Shown: positions 30,659 to 42,067, counted from the stretch's first letter. The stretch: 64,000 nucleotides of DNA from Nocardia flavorosea NBRC 108225 (GCF_001613385.1 NZ_BDCG01000002.1:620001-684000), one strand, 5' to 3'. Numbers and translations are program-made. Notes: generated by a model not told the origin, from the sequence alone.

Positions 30659-31283
30659 CCCCGCTTTCGCCTCGGTCCTGTGCGTGCTGTCACAACTATT
30701 CCAGGTGATGACCGTATCCGCCGCAACCGGCTCCACTGTCGCGGATTTCGCCGCCTTCACCTGCGGTCGCCGGTCCGGCGGATGGTGTCCACCCGGTGGC
30801 CGCGGCCACCGGCATCGCCCGTCGCCCTCGACCATACGTACCGATAAGGCATGATGCCCGCCGCAGCGGCCGCCGAAACCTGCACAATTGCACCGGACGG
30901 CGGTACGCGCGGACGCCGGGAGCGAACCAGACGGTCCGCAGGCATCAGCTCGGTGCCCACACAAACCGGTACAGCGCCACGGAGGCGCGGCAACTCGTCG
31001 ATCACCGCATCCGCCGGACCCCGATACCCCGACAGGCGTAGGCGGCGGTCACAGAGACGGCGACGTACACTCACGGCCCGGACGCGAATCCGCGAACCAG
31101 AGAACGACCGGCTCCACGCGCAACCACACGCTTTCGCTCGGGTCGTCGAGCCGATAACGCCGCCGAACGGCTTTCCAGGGTGCCCGCGAACCCGGTCATG
31201 CAGTGCCGGAGAGGGCGGCGCGGCGCCGGGCCCGCCTCCGACCGAAACAGCACTGCGGGCACGTGCCGCGACAGGCGAAGTAC
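30659..31283. other. 625-bp gap where ripA-ripB lie in M. tuberculosis
   Basis: Between the moxR start and the TPM gene stop. M. tuberculosis carries the peptidoglycan hydrolases ripA and ripB at this place. No NlpC/P60 motif (for example DCSGL) or signal peptide is found in any frame. The part nearest 30659-30760 should hold the moxR promoter. Confidence 0.6.
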
Positions 31284-31913
31284 CTATCGGGAGGCCGGCT
31301 CGCGCACGGCTTCTTCGGCGAAACCGGAAGGGACCTCGGAGTCTTCCGCGGGTGCCGGCGCGTCGGGTGCCGGCGCGGTATCCGCTGCCGTCGTATCGTC
31401 GCGGCGGCGTGCCTTGACCCAGTACAACCCGCCGATCACCAGAACGAGGCCGGCCAGCAGCACCGAGGTGATCTCGGTCCAGCTCACCGTCGGGGTCTGC
31501 GCGAGGCGGTGCACCAGGATCTGCGCCGCCTCCTCGCTGTCACCGCCTTTGAACTTCGCGGTGTCCTCGGCCCATTCGAGCCGGACGCGGCTGATCGAAT
31601 CGCTGGTGGTGCCGATCCAGTCGTCGCTGAAGACCGCGACCGTGCCGTGCTGGAATCCGGCGACCTCGGTCGCCAGGTCCCGCAGTTCCGAATCGTGGCC
31701 GGGGTTGCCGTGCATCACCACGATGCTCAGGTCGATGCCGTGCGCCCGCGCATCGGCCACGATTGCGGCCAGTTCGCTCTGGTCGTCTCCGTCGGGTGTG
31801 GACACCCCGTTGCCGGCGAGATCGGCCCGGACTTCCGCCAGAGTGTCCGTGTCGAATTCGTCCGGCAGTTTGGTGGCCCTGTGGGAGAAGGCCGAAGTGT
31901 GGGTGACGGTCAT
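31284..31913 (-). CDS. TPM-like domain membrane protein (Rv1476 type)
   Basis: A 209-residue protein with an N-terminal soluble domain resembling the TPM fold (LDLSIVVMHGNPGHDSELRDLATEV and the later GTVAVFSDDWIGTTSDSISR) and one membrane helix near residues 150-170 (SVLLAGLVLVIGGLYWV), followed by an acidic, Ala/Pro-rich tail. By orientation the soluble domain probably faces outside. It is divergent from acn, and position matches M. tuberculosis Rv1476. ATG 31913 has GGAAG upstream; the open frame continues 59 codons above it without support. Confidence 0.78.
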   Translation of the reverse strand: MTVTHTSAFSHRATKLPDEFDTDTLAEVRADLAGNGVSTPDGDDQSELAAIVADARAHGIDLSIVVMHGNPGHDSELRDLATEVAGFQHGTVAVFSDDWIGTTSDSISRVRLEWAEDTAKFKGGDSEEAAQILVHRLAQTPTVSWTEITSVLLAGLVLVIGGLYWVKARRRDDTTAADTAPAPDAPAPAEDSEVPSGFAEEAVREPASR

Positions 31914-35070
<3,157 letters not shown>

Positions 35071-35080
35071 TCGCCGGTAC

Positions 35081-35108
35081 CGCGAGCCCGGGCACTACCG
35101 GGCTCGCG
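35081..35108 (+). terminator. hairpin terminator after acn
   Basis: An 11-bp perfect stem, CGCGAGCCCGG against CCGGGCTCGCG, with a 6-nt loop GCACTA, 10 bp after the acn stop. Confidence 0.7.
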
Positions 35109-35364
35109 TGCCGGGCCCGTGACCGAGCCACCGGCGCATCCGGTTCACGGGTCCGGTACGCGAGCCGGACCCGAGCAGTCCGCGACGCGCCCGGCAGCCG
35201 GAAGGCCACGCCGGCCCCGGATGCGGCACGGTTCCTGCGAGATCACATAGTAGACACCGGGATTCCCCGCCTCGGTCTCGGCCGCGGCGGGGATGCGCGT
35301 ATCTGTACCTCACCGCCCACCGCTCGTCATTTCGTATCCATCCCCCGCTGTGGAGGAGAAGTCC

Positions 35365-35931
35365 ATGCCCAAGGTCAGCGACGATCATCTGGCCGCCCGG
35401 CGCACACAGATACTCGACGGCGCCCGCCGCTGTTTCGCCGAGTTCGGGTACGACGGCGCCACCGTGCGCCGCCTGGAGGATGCCATCGGTTTGTCCCGCG
35501 GCGCGATCTTCCACCATTTCCGCGATAAGGACGCGCTCTTCCTGGCGCTGGCCCAGGAGGACGCCGAGCGGATGGCCGAGGTCGCGGCCAATCAGGGCAT
35601 CGTGCAGGTGATGCGGGATATGCTCGCCGACCCGCAGGAGTACAACTGGCTGGGTACCCGGCTGGAGATCGCCCGGCGGTTGCGCACCGATCCCGAGTTC
35701 CGGTCGAGCTGGACGCAGCGTTCGGCCGAGCTCACCGCGGCCACCCTGGCCCGGCTGGAGCGCCGTAAGGCGGCGGGGGCGCTGCGCGACGATGTGCCCA
35801 CCGATGTCCTGCTGGGCTACCTCGACCTCGTGCTCGACGGTCTCATCGCCCGTATCGCCTCGGGGCATACGAACGAGAATCTCACCGCCGTGCTGGATCT
35901 GGTGGAAGCGTCGGTGCGCCGCCGTCCCTGA
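35365..35931 (+). CDS. acnR: TetR family repressor of aconitase
   Basis: A 188-residue TetR regulator (HTH at residues about 18-62: ARRCFAEFGYDGATVRRLEDAIGLSRGAIFHHFRDKDALF) with a compact C-terminal domain. In C. glutamicum AcnR represses acn and is released by citrate with magnesium. Assignment here rests on position next to acn (Rv1474c in M. tuberculosis) and on the operator match at 32130. ATG 35365 is preceded by GGAGGAG. Unlike in corynebacteria, a terminator separates it from acn. Confidence 0.88.
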   Translation: MPKVSDDHLAARRTQILDGARRCFAEFGYDGATVRRLEDAIGLSRGAIFHHFRDKDALFLALAQEDAERMAEVAANQGIVQVMRDMLADPQEYNWLGTRLEIARRLRTDPEFRSSWTQRSAELTAATLARLERRKAAGALRDDVPTDVLLGYLDLVLDGLIARIASGHTNENLTAVLDLVEASVRRRP

Positions 35932-36110
35932 GTACTGCTGCCTACCGCGCCGTCATGCGGGGGTTCCCCGACGCCGAACAGAGCCGCGGCAGTGCGCACT
36001 TTCGAGATGAGCCGGCCCGTGACAGCGACGCGCCACAGTAGTGGCAGGACCGCAACGCCCGGCCTCGCCGACGCGGGAACAAGGGCCGCCCGCGGCGAGT
36101 TCGCACCGGT

Positions 36111-36527
36111 ATGACCTTTTCCGTCCCCATCACCGTCCGCGGTTACGAACTCGACGTCCAGGGCCATGTCAACCAGGCGGTCTATCTGCAGTACGCCGAA
36201 CACGCCCGCTGGGAGTGCCTGGTGGCGGCGGGCCTGCAGGCGGACAAGCTGGCGGCGGCCCGGCTGGGACCGGTGATTCTGGAAACCACCATCAAGTACC
36301 GGCGCGAACTGCGCAGCGGTGACGAGGTCCGGGTGAGCTGCGAGTTCGAATGGGGTCCGGGAAAAACCTATCGCATCCGGCAGGAGATGATCCGCGCCGA
36401 CGGCACCCTCTCGGCCGAGGTGGTCGGTGTCGGCGGAGTCCTGGATCTGGATGCCCGCCGATTGGTCACGGATCCGGCGGGCCGCTTGCGCGCACTGGCC
36501 GAAAAACCCGAACTCCTCGGCGGCTGA
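36111..36527 (+). CDS. acyl-CoA thioesterase, hotdog fold (4HBT/YbgC type)
   Basis: A 138-residue single hotdog domain. The catalytic signature ELDVQGHVNQAVYLQYAEHARWE (residues about 10-32) has the Asp and the xHVNxxxY of YbgC/4HBT enzymes, and the long helix and strands that follow are complete (LETTIKYRRELRSGDEV). It is an accessory gene: in M. tuberculosis acnR and the ABC-F gene are neighbours. There is no evident ribosome binding site for ATG 36111, so the start could differ. Substrate unknown. Confidence 0.87.
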   Translation: MTFSVPITVRGYELDVQGHVNQAVYLQYAEHARWECLVAAGLQADKLAAARLGPVILETTIKYRRELRSGDEVRVSCEFEWGPGKTYRIRQEMIRADGTLSAEVVGVGGVLDLDARRLVTDPAGRLRALAEKPELLGG

Positions 36528-36533
36528 ACGGCA

Positions 36534-36591
36534 CCGGAAAGCATCCGGCAAACTTTCCGGCCGCCGCGCTGTTCTGCCCGGTTTCCGGAAA
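36534..36591. repeat. three TTTCCGG/CCGGAAA elements after the thioesterase
   Basis: CCGGAAAG (36534-36541) and CTTTCCGG (36553-36560) form a hairpin that may end thioesterase transcription; a 10-bp palindrome TTTCCGGAAA (36582-36591) follows. All lie upstream of the candidate promoter for the ATP-grasp cassette. Confidence 0.45.
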
Positions 36592-36682
36592 ACTTCCGTC
36601 CCGGTAATTTCCCTGGTTTCCAGATCGGCCTTCTGCGGACCCGAATCCGGCGATATCGGCCGCCGCCGTCCCTCGGCGGCGT

Positions 36683-36688
36683 TATGAT
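36683..36688 (+). promoter_or_regulatory. -10 hexamer of the ATP-grasp cassette
   Basis: TATGAT, one change from consensus, about 50 bp before the ATG at 36739. No good -35 is visible at 17 bp. Confidence 0.4.
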
Positions 36689-36738
36689 CCGGACGCGCTC
36701 GGGTCATGGCACATTGCGAGCTAGATCGGAGAAATCAG

Positions 36739-37185
36739 ATGACCGATGTCCTGCCTCCTGTCGGCACAACGCAATCCGACGCGGTGGCCACCCTCGCCGG
36801 TGTGCTCCTCGGGGACGACGAGAGCGCTGTCCGGATCCGGGTTGCGGACGGGACGTGGACGTTCGATCCCTGCGATGTACTCGGCATCCGCGAGCACGAC
36901 GGCCGGTCCGGCGCCCCCGCGGGCGCAGTCCTGGTCGATATCCGTTCCGGCGCAACCGCCGATTTCACCCGCCGGCTCCGCATCGATGTGGGGGAACGGC
37001 CGCTGACGCTGGCGGCGCCCCCGTCACCGGCCTTCGGCGACACCCAGCTACGCCGGCTCACCGAAACCTGGGCGCGACGGCTACATCTCGCCGAGTCCCC
37101 GCAGCACCCGGCGACCTTCACCTTCGCGCAGACGAGGTCGCACAACAGCAGCGACGACGGTGTCCACTGCGACAGTATCGACTGA
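36739..37185 (+). CDS. putative graspetide (RiPP) precursor or partner of the ATP-grasp ligase
   Basis: A 148-residue protein of no recognised family. Residues 28-95 look like a small beta-rich globular domain; 101-118 form an amphipathic helix (DTQLRRLTETWARRLHLA); the tail from 126 on is hydrophilic and rich in Thr, Ser and Asp (TRSHNSSDDGVHCDSID at the very end). ATP-grasp maturases of the microviridin group join such Thr/Ser side chains to Asp/Glu, so the tail is a plausible core and the helix a plausible recognition element. ATG 36739 follows GGAGAA at 5 nt, and the maturase gene starts 12 bp after the stop. It is longer than typical precursors; a non-substrate partner protein is the alternative. 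Confidence 0.6.
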   Translation: MTDVLPPVGTTQSDAVATLAGVLLGDDESAVRIRVADGTWTFDPCDVLGIREHDGRSGAPAGAVLVDIRSGATADFTRRLRIDVGERPLTLAAPPSPAFGDTQLRRLTETWARRLHLAESPQHPATFTFAQTRSHNSSDDGVHCDSID

Positions 37186-37197
37186 GCGGCAGCCCCG

Positions 37198-38154
37198 ATG
37201 ACCACCCGGCAGGGGTCGGTCCTCATCGTCTCCGACTCCGATGATCTGCACGCCGCGGCGATGCAGGCCACGCTACGAGAACAGTTCGGTGTCACCACGC
37301 TACGGCTCGACCTTCGCGATTTTCCCCGGGAGCCGGGCAGTTTCCGGCTGGACGGGTCCACGAGCACGCGGTCGTTGGCGGGCCTGGCCGGCCTCGACGA
37401 CGTCCGCGCCGTGTGGTGGCGGCGTCCGCACCCCAGCCGGGTCCCGGCCGGGGTCCGCGCCGACGACGACGCCTATCGGCAGGCCGAATGCGATGGGTTC
37501 GCGCAGGGTCTGCTGTGGTCGCTACCGGCCCGGTGGGTCAACGATCCCGGCCACGATCGGCTCGCCCACCGCAAAATCGTCCAGCTCGATACCGCCCGCC
37601 GCGCCGGCTGCGCGATACCGGAGACGCTGATCACCAATGATCCCGGTGCGGCCCGCGAATTCGTCGAAAACAGCCCGGGCCGGGTCGTTTTCAAACGCAC
37701 GGGCACGTCCCGGGCGGAATTCGCCGAGACCCGGCTCGTCGAACCCGCCGATCTGGACCGGCTCGGTGCGATCCGCTGGGCGCCGACGATCTTCCAGCGG
37801 TATATCGATCCCGAATGCGATCTGCGCGTGGTCTGGGTGGACGGGCAGGAGTGGGTGGTGCGGATCGATTCCCGCGCAGGTGCGGGCCGTGTCGACTCGC
37901 GGCTCGACGTCTCGGTCGATTTCTCCCCTGCTCGCCTTCCGGCGGGGGTCAGCAAATCGCTGGCCACCCTGATGGGCACCCTCGGACTCCGCTTCGGCGT
38001 GCTGGATCTGCGGGTGGGTCTCGACGGCGAGCACTATTTCCTCGAGGTCAACCCGCAGGGACAGTTCGCCTATCTCGAGATCAAGACCGGGCTGCCGATC
38101 TTCGCCAGCCTCGCCGGCCTGCTGGCTCACGGCGACAGCGCGGTGCCCGGCTGA
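37198..38154 (+). CDS. MvdC/MvdD-like ATP-grasp peptide maturase
   Basis: A 318-residue ATP-grasp ligase of the type that forms ester or amide crosslinks in graspetides. Family features: VLIVSDSDDLHAAAM at the N-terminus, VWWRRPHPSRVPAG at about 73-86, the ATP-binding stretch VVFKRTGTSRAEF, FQRYIDPECDLRVVWVDGQEW with the metal-proximal residues, and the magnesium-binding end LEVNPQGQF. Length is typical. It is directly downstream of the candidate precursor, and no protease or transporter gene follows. A glutathione- or peptide-ligase of unrelated use is the alternative. Confidence 0.82.
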   Translation: MTTRQGSVLIVSDSDDLHAAAMQATLREQFGVTTLRLDLRDFPREPGSFRLDGSTSTRSLAGLAGLDDVRAVWWRRPHPSRVPAGVRADDDAYRQAECDGFAQGLLWSLPARWVNDPGHDRLAHRKIVQLDTARRAGCAIPETLITNDPGAAREFVENSPGRVVFKRTGTSRAEFAETRLVEPADLDRLGAIRWAPTIFQRYIDPECDLRVVWVDGQEWVVRIDSRAGAGRVDSRLDVSVDFSPARLPAGVSKSLATLMGTLGLRFGVLDLRVGLDGEHYFLEVNPQGQFAYLEIKTGLPIFASLAGLLAHGDSAVPG

Positions 38155-38196
38155 CGACCGGGGGATCCGGCGCTGTCCGGGGCACGCCGGGCCTCG

Positions 38197-38222
38197 CGCC
38201 GCCGGGTCGATATCCGGCGGCG
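38197..38222. terminator. hairpin terminator between convergent genes
   Basis: CGCCGCCGG (38197-38205), 8-nt loop, CCGGCGGCG (38214-38222), between the ATP-grasp stop and the HTH stop; likely to act in both directions. Confidence 0.6.
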
Positions 38223-38243
38223 GGGCCTGCCAATACGGTGCGG

Positions 38244-38477
38244 CTAGCGGGCTTTACGACGGTTCGCGCCACCACGGCTGCGGAGCTGCACATGCGACTC
38301 CGTCAACACATTGTGGATGAACCCGTAGGAACGCCCGGTCGCACGTGCCAGCGACCTGATGCTCGCCCCTGCTTCGTATTGCTTCTTCAACTGGGACTGC
38401 AGGCGGTCGCGTGACTTTCCCGTGACGCGGGTGCCTTTACCCAATGTGCTCTTGCTCTGTACCGGCCTGTCGCCCAT
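38244..38477 (-). CDS. small helix-turn-helix DNA-binding protein
   Basis: A 77-residue basic protein with a compact helix-turn-helix (about 35-62: ASIRSLARATGRSYGFIHNV) and a C-terminal basic arm (LRSRGGANRRKAR). M. tuberculosis Rv1473A is the positional equivalent beside the ABC-F gene. ATG 38477 follows GGAGGAAG. It resembles small nucleoid or resolvase-type HTH proteins; no target is known. It lies 82 bp downstream of the ABC-F gene and may be in the same transcript. Confidence 0.82.
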   Translation of the reverse strand: MGDRPVQSKSTLGKGTRVTGKSRDRLQSQLKKQYEAGASIRSLARATGRSYGFIHNVLTESHVQLRSRGGANRRKAR

Positions 38478-38559
38478 GGCTTCCTCCGAGTCGCCGAGCA
38501 GCGTCACTCTCAGGCTAAGCATTCGGCGAGCATCCGGCAATGAGTTCTTGTGATGAAAC

Positions 38560-40191
38560 TCACGCGAGCTGAATCAATTCCAGGTACTCGGCCGACCAGT
38601 GGTCCTCGGTGCCGTCCGGGAGCAGGATCACCCGCTCCGGATTCAAGGCTTCGGCGGCACCGGGATCGTGGGTCACCAGCACGACCGCACCGGCGTAGGT
38701 GCGCAGCGCGTCGAGGACCTGTTCGCGGGAGATGGGGTCCAGGTTGTTGGTCGGTTCGTCGAGCAACAGCACGTTCGCCGCCGAGGAGACCAGCCCGGCC
38801 AGCGCCAGGCGGGTCTTCTCACCGCCGGACAGTGTCCCCGCGGGCTGGTCGAGCTGCGGACCGCTGAACATGAAGGCGCCCAGCAGACCGCGTAATTCCT
38901 GTTCGCCCGCATCGGGTGCCGCATGCCGGATGTTCTCCCAGACGCTGGCCGTATCGTCGAGGGTGTCGTGCTCCTGCGCGAAGTACCCGACTTTCAGCCC
39001 GTGACCGGGCACCAGCGAGCCGCCGGTCGGCTCCTCGGCGCCACCGAGCAGCCGCAGCAGGGTGGTCTTACCGGCACCGTTGAGCCCCAGGACCACCACG
39101 CGACTGCCCCGGTCGATCGCCAGATCCACGCCGGTGAAGATTTCCAGCGACCCGTAGACCTTGGTGAGGTTCTCCGCCATCAACGGGGTCTTACCGCAGG
39201 GCGCCGGTTCCGGGAATTTGATCCGCGCGACCTTGTCCGCAACGCGCACCTCGTCCAATTCCGCGAGCAGCCGATCGGCGCGTTTGGCCATATTCTGAGC
39301 GGCAACGGCTTTCGTGGCCTTGGCGCCCAGTTTGGCGGCCTGGGTCCGCAGGGCCGAGGCCTTCTTCTCGGCGTTGGCGCGTTCCCGGCGGCGACGCTGT
39401 TCGTCGGTGGCGCGGGCATCGAGATACTTGGTCCAGCCCATGTTGTATACATCGGCTTCCCCGCGCACAGCGTCGAGGAACCACACCTTGTTCACGACAT
39501 CCGCGAGCAGCTCCACATCGTGGCTGATCACGATGAGCCCGCCGTCGTGGTTCTGCAGGAACCCGCGCAGCCAGGTGATGGAATCGGCGTCCAGGTGGTT
39601 CGTGGGTTCGTCGAGCAGCAACGTGGTGTCGGAGCGTCCGCCGCTGCCGTCGGAGGCCGCGAACAGAATGCGGGCCAGCTCGATTCGCCGCCGCTGACCG
39701 CCCGACAGCGTCCGCAGCGGTTGCCCCAGCACCCGGTCCGGCAGGCCCAGGCTGTGACAGATCCGGGCCGATTCGCTTTCCGCGACGTAGCCGCCGAGCG
39801 CGGAGAAACGATCCTCGAGCCGCCCGTACTTGCGTACGGCCCGCTCGCGTTCGGTTTCGTCGGCGAGCTCGGCCATGAGCGCCTGCTGCTTCTCCATATC
39901 CCGGATCAGTGCGTCCAGGCCGCGGGCCGACAGCACCCGGTCGCGTGCCAGCACATCGAGGTTGCCTTCGCGCGGATCCTGCGGCAGGTAGCCGATATCG
40001 CTCGACCGCGTGATCGTGCCGGCGTACGGTTCACCTTCCCCGGCCAGGATGCGCAGGGTGGTGGTCTTACCGGCGCCGTTACGGCCGACCAGGCCGATCC
40101 GGTCGCCGGCCTGCACCCGCAGCGCCGGCCCGGGCGCGGACAGCAGGGTACGGACGCCGGCCCGGACCTCGAGGTCGGTCGCGGTGATCAC
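38560..40191 (-). CDS. ABC-F family ATP-binding protein (ribosome-associated)
   Basis: A 543-residue protein with two ABC ATPase domains and no membrane segment, the ABC-F layout of translation factors and antibiotic-resistance proteins. First domain: GRNGAGKTT, LSGGQRRRIELA, LLLDEPTNHLD; second: GLNGAGKTT, LSGGEKTRLALA, LLLDEPTNNLD. The linker between domains is lysine/arginine-rich (about 255-315), as expected for the ribosome-reaching arm. GTG 40191 follows GAGGAG at 7 nt and gives the family start ITATDLEVRAG. M. tuberculosis Rv1473 is equivalent. Confidence 0.94.
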   Translation of the reverse strand: MITATDLEVRAGVRTLLSAPGPALRVQAGDRIGLVGRNGAGKTTTLRILAGEGEPYAGTITRSSDIGYLPQDPREGNLDVLARDRVLSARGLDALIRDMEKQQALMAELADETERERAVRKYGRLEDRFSALGGYVAESESARICHSLGLPDRVLGQPLRTLSGGQRRRIELARILFAASDGSGGRSDTTLLLDEPTNHLDADSITWLRGFLQNHDGGLIVISHDVELLADVVNKVWFLDAVRGEADVYNMGWTKYLDARATDEQRRRRERANAEKKASALRTQAAKLGAKATKAVAAQNMAKRADRLLAELDEVRVADKVARIKFPEPAPCGKTPLMAENLTKVYGSLEIFTGVDLAIDRGSRVVVLGLNGAGKTTLLRLLGGAEEPTGGSLVPGHGLKVGYFAQEHDTLDDTASVWENIRHAAPDAGEQELRGLLGAFMFSGPQLDQPAGTLSGGEKTRLALAGLVSSAANVLLLDEPTNNLDPISREQVLDALRTYAGAVVLVTHDPGAAEALNPERVILLPDGTEDHWSAEYLELIQLA

Positions 40192-40367
40192 AGATATCTC
40201 CTCGGCAGCAGGTTGGGGGCGGTGGCCCGGCGGGTTCGGGCGGGACTTTCCACCCATGATCGGCCGTATCCGGACACGGAACCACCGATTTTACCCGTCC
40301 GCACCGTGGCCCTGCCCGCTGCGGCTGCCTCCACGCCGCTGCCGACCGGCAGCCGTCTCGGACACGG

Positions 40368-40373
40368 TAACGT
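40368..40373 (+). promoter_or_regulatory. -10 hexamer, SDR gene
   Basis: TAACGT, 8 nt before ATG 40382, no ribosome binding site; leaderless-type start. Confidence 0.4.
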
Positions 40374-40381
40374 GCCCGGCT

Positions 40382-41146
40382 ATGAGCACCGATCTGTTGG
40401 GTAAGAGCGCGCTGGTCTCCGGGGCCAGCCGGGGTATCGGCTACGCGGTGGCCGCGGAGCTGCTGGGCCGGGGCGCAAACGTGCTGATCACCGCGCGCAA
40501 ACCCGAGCCGCTGGAGAAGGCGGCCGCCGAACTGCGCGGGTTGGGGCATCAGGGCGAGGTCGTCGCAGTGGCCGGTAACTCCGGTGACCCCGAGGCACGC
40601 ACGGCCGCGGTCCAGCGGGCTGTCACCGAATTCGGATCGTTGGACATTCTGATCAACAACACCGGCATCAACCCGGTGTACGGCTCCCTGATGGAGGCCG
40701 ATCTCGACGCGGTCCGCAAGATCTTCGATGTGAACGTGGTCGCCGCCCTGGGCTACATCCAGGAGGCGTACAAGGCCTGGATGGGCGAACACGGCGGCGC
40801 AGTGGTGAACGTGGCCAGCGTCGCGGGCCTGCGCTCCACCGGAGTGATCGCCGCCTACGGCGCCTCCAAGGCGGCGCTGATCCGGCTCACCGAAGAACTC
40901 GCCTGGCAGCTGGGTCCGAAGATCCGGGTCAACGCGGTCGCGCCCGGGGTGGTGAAGACCAGTTTCGCGGATGCGCTGTACTCGGCCGACGAGGAGGCCG
41001 CGGCGCAGGTCTATCCGATGAAGCGGCTCGGTGCGCCGGAGGATGTGGCCCGGCTGATCGCGTTCCTCGCTTCGGAGCAGGCGCAATGGATCACCGGCGA
41101 GACGGTTCGCGTCGACGGCGGTCTGCTGTCGACCGGCGGCATCTGA
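40382..41146 (+). CDS. SDR family oxidoreductase
   Basis: A 254-residue classical short-chain dehydrogenase/reductase. Cofactor motif SGASRGIG (residues about 13-20), NNTG (in place of the usual NNAG), catalytic Ser in NVASVAG, Y-x3-K as YGASK, and C-terminal VDGGLLSTGG. The ITAR after strand 2 suggests NADP. It resembles FabG-type and acyl-CoA related SDRs; substrate unknown. A terminator with a T-rich tail follows at 41231. Confidence 0.92.
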   Translation: MSTDLLGKSALVSGASRGIGYAVAAELLGRGANVLITARKPEPLEKAAAELRGLGHQGEVVAVAGNSGDPEARTAAVQRAVTEFGSLDILINNTGINPVYGSLMEADLDAVRKIFDVNVVAALGYIQEAYKAWMGEHGGAVVNVASVAGLRSTGVIAAYGASKAALIRLTEELAWQLGPKIRVNAVAPGVVKTSFADALYSADEEAAAQVYPMKRLGAPEDVARLIAFLASEQAQWITGETVRVDGGLLSTGGI

Positions 41147-41183
41147 GCAACCACACAGACCCGAGCCGGAGGCAATCGAGCAA

Positions 41184-41214
41184 CCGGAGATATCCCAGGC
41201 GCCCGGAGATATCC
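41184..41214 (+). repeat. 12-bp direct repeat CCGGAGATATCC
   Basis: Two exact copies at 41184-41195 and 41203-41214, 19 bp apart start to start, in the 3' region of the SDR gene. Function unknown. Confidence 0.6.
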
Positions 41215-41230
41215 GAGTTGGCTCGTCGCC

Positions 41231-41255
41231 GGCCGCGGACGCGCTGTCCGCGGCC
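41231..41255 (+). terminator. intrinsic terminator after the SDR gene
   Basis: A 10-bp stem GGCCGCGGAC/GTCCGCGGCC with a 5-nt loop, followed by CGTCTTTCGTT on the plus strand. Confidence 0.75.
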
Positions 41256-41290
41256 CGTCTTTCGTTCGGCCGCTGTTGTGCCGACCGGCC

Positions 41291-41737
41291 TCAGGACCGG
41301 TGCGGCAGATTCTGTATCCGTACCTGACCGCGCGCGACCAGCCGATCCTCCTCGTCGGTGACCAGGACCTGCCACAGCTGCTGCATCCCGCCCCGATGGA
41401 TCGGTGTGGCCTCGGCGGTGAGTTTGCCCGCGCGCACGGCCCGCAGGAAGTCGGTGGAGTTGTTGACTCCGACCACGATTCCCCGGTCCCCGTACCAGGC
41501 CGAGGCGCCGGTGCTGGCGAGCGTTTCCACGGCGGTACACAGGACCCCGCCGTTCTGGATCCCGGCCGGCTGATGATGCTGCGGAGTGACAACCCATTCA
41601 CCCCGCACCCGGTCCGGGCCCAGTTCGGTCACCTCCAGGCCCATCAGGCCCGCAAAGGTGCCCTTGCTGATCTCGTTCAGCTCCTCGGGGCCGAGATCGG
41701 CCATCGACTGCGGGAGCCCGGTCTGCTGTTCGGTCAT
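41291..41737 (-). CDS. PaaI family hotdog thioesterase
   Basis: A 148-residue hotdog-fold acyl-CoA thioesterase. The family block HHQPAGIQNGGVLCTAVETLAS (residues about 53-75) has the catalytic HN/G-E arrangement and is followed by VVGVNNSTDFLRAVRAGKLTAEATPIHRG. It corresponds in place to Rv1847, next to blaI in M. tuberculosis. It probably acts on aromatic or medium-chain acyl-CoA. The candidate sRNA lies upstream on the same strand, about 225 bp from its start. Confidence 0.9.
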   Translation of the reverse strand: MTEQQTGLPQSMADLGPEELNEISKGTFAGLMGLEVTELGPDRVRGEWVVTPQHHQPAGIQNGGVLCTAVETLASTGASAWYGDRGIVVGVNNSTDFLRAVRAGKLTAEATPIHRGGMQQLWQVLVTDEEDRLVARGQVRIQNLPHRS

Positions 41738-41962
41738 GTCTCAACAATCGCACGGTGGCCGTGTACAGGGCGGAACCGGTGGCCCGATACACGTCCCGGG
41801 ATTCACCTTTCGGCTGCGCTCGCTGCCGGCTCTGTTCCGGTGCGATCGAACCCTCGCCGCCCCGCTCGGTCGCCGGCCCCGGAGCGTCTTGTGCGTACGG
41901 CGGCCGGGCGGCGCGCCGGCCGTAGGCAATCCGTGCAGAGCTCGGTCCGTCTGCCCTCCGGG

Positions 41963-42059
41963 AATGAAAGCGGCGGGCCCCACGTGTCGTGGAGCCCGCC
42001 GCGCGTCTGGATCGGGGGTCACCGCAGCCCTCGGGACTCTCGCGCGATCCGTACGCCGT
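41963..42059 (-). ncRNA. candidate iron-regulated small RNA (MrsI-type locus)
   Basis: Predicted leftward transcript of about 97 nt. It starts a few bases after TATACT (42070-42065, minus strand) and ends at an intrinsic terminator: stem GCGGCGGGC/GCCCGCCGC with an inner CCAC/GTGG pairing (41970-42002), followed by TTTCATT on the minus strand. An IdeR-type iron box covers the promoter. In M. tuberculosis the iron-sparing sRNA MrsI is encoded between blaI (Rv1846c) and Rv1847 on the strand of Rv1847; the same neighbours and strand are found here. I could not compare the RNA sequences. The alternative is that the hairpin only ends the 42087 gene. Confidence 0.6.
41970..42002 (-). terminator. 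intrinsic terminator with T-rich tail
   Basis: 9-bp outer stem plus 4-bp inner stem around a GACAC-type loop, then TTTCATT on the minus strand. It would end both the candidate sRNA and read-through from the gene at 42087. Confidence 0.8.
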
Positions 42060-42067
42060 TTCCGAGT

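Noticed and set aside
41184..41214. Two CCGGAGATATCC copies considered as a CRISPR-like or attachment-site repeat
   Set aside because: Only two copies with a 7-bp spacer, and no integrase, transposase or cas gene nearby.
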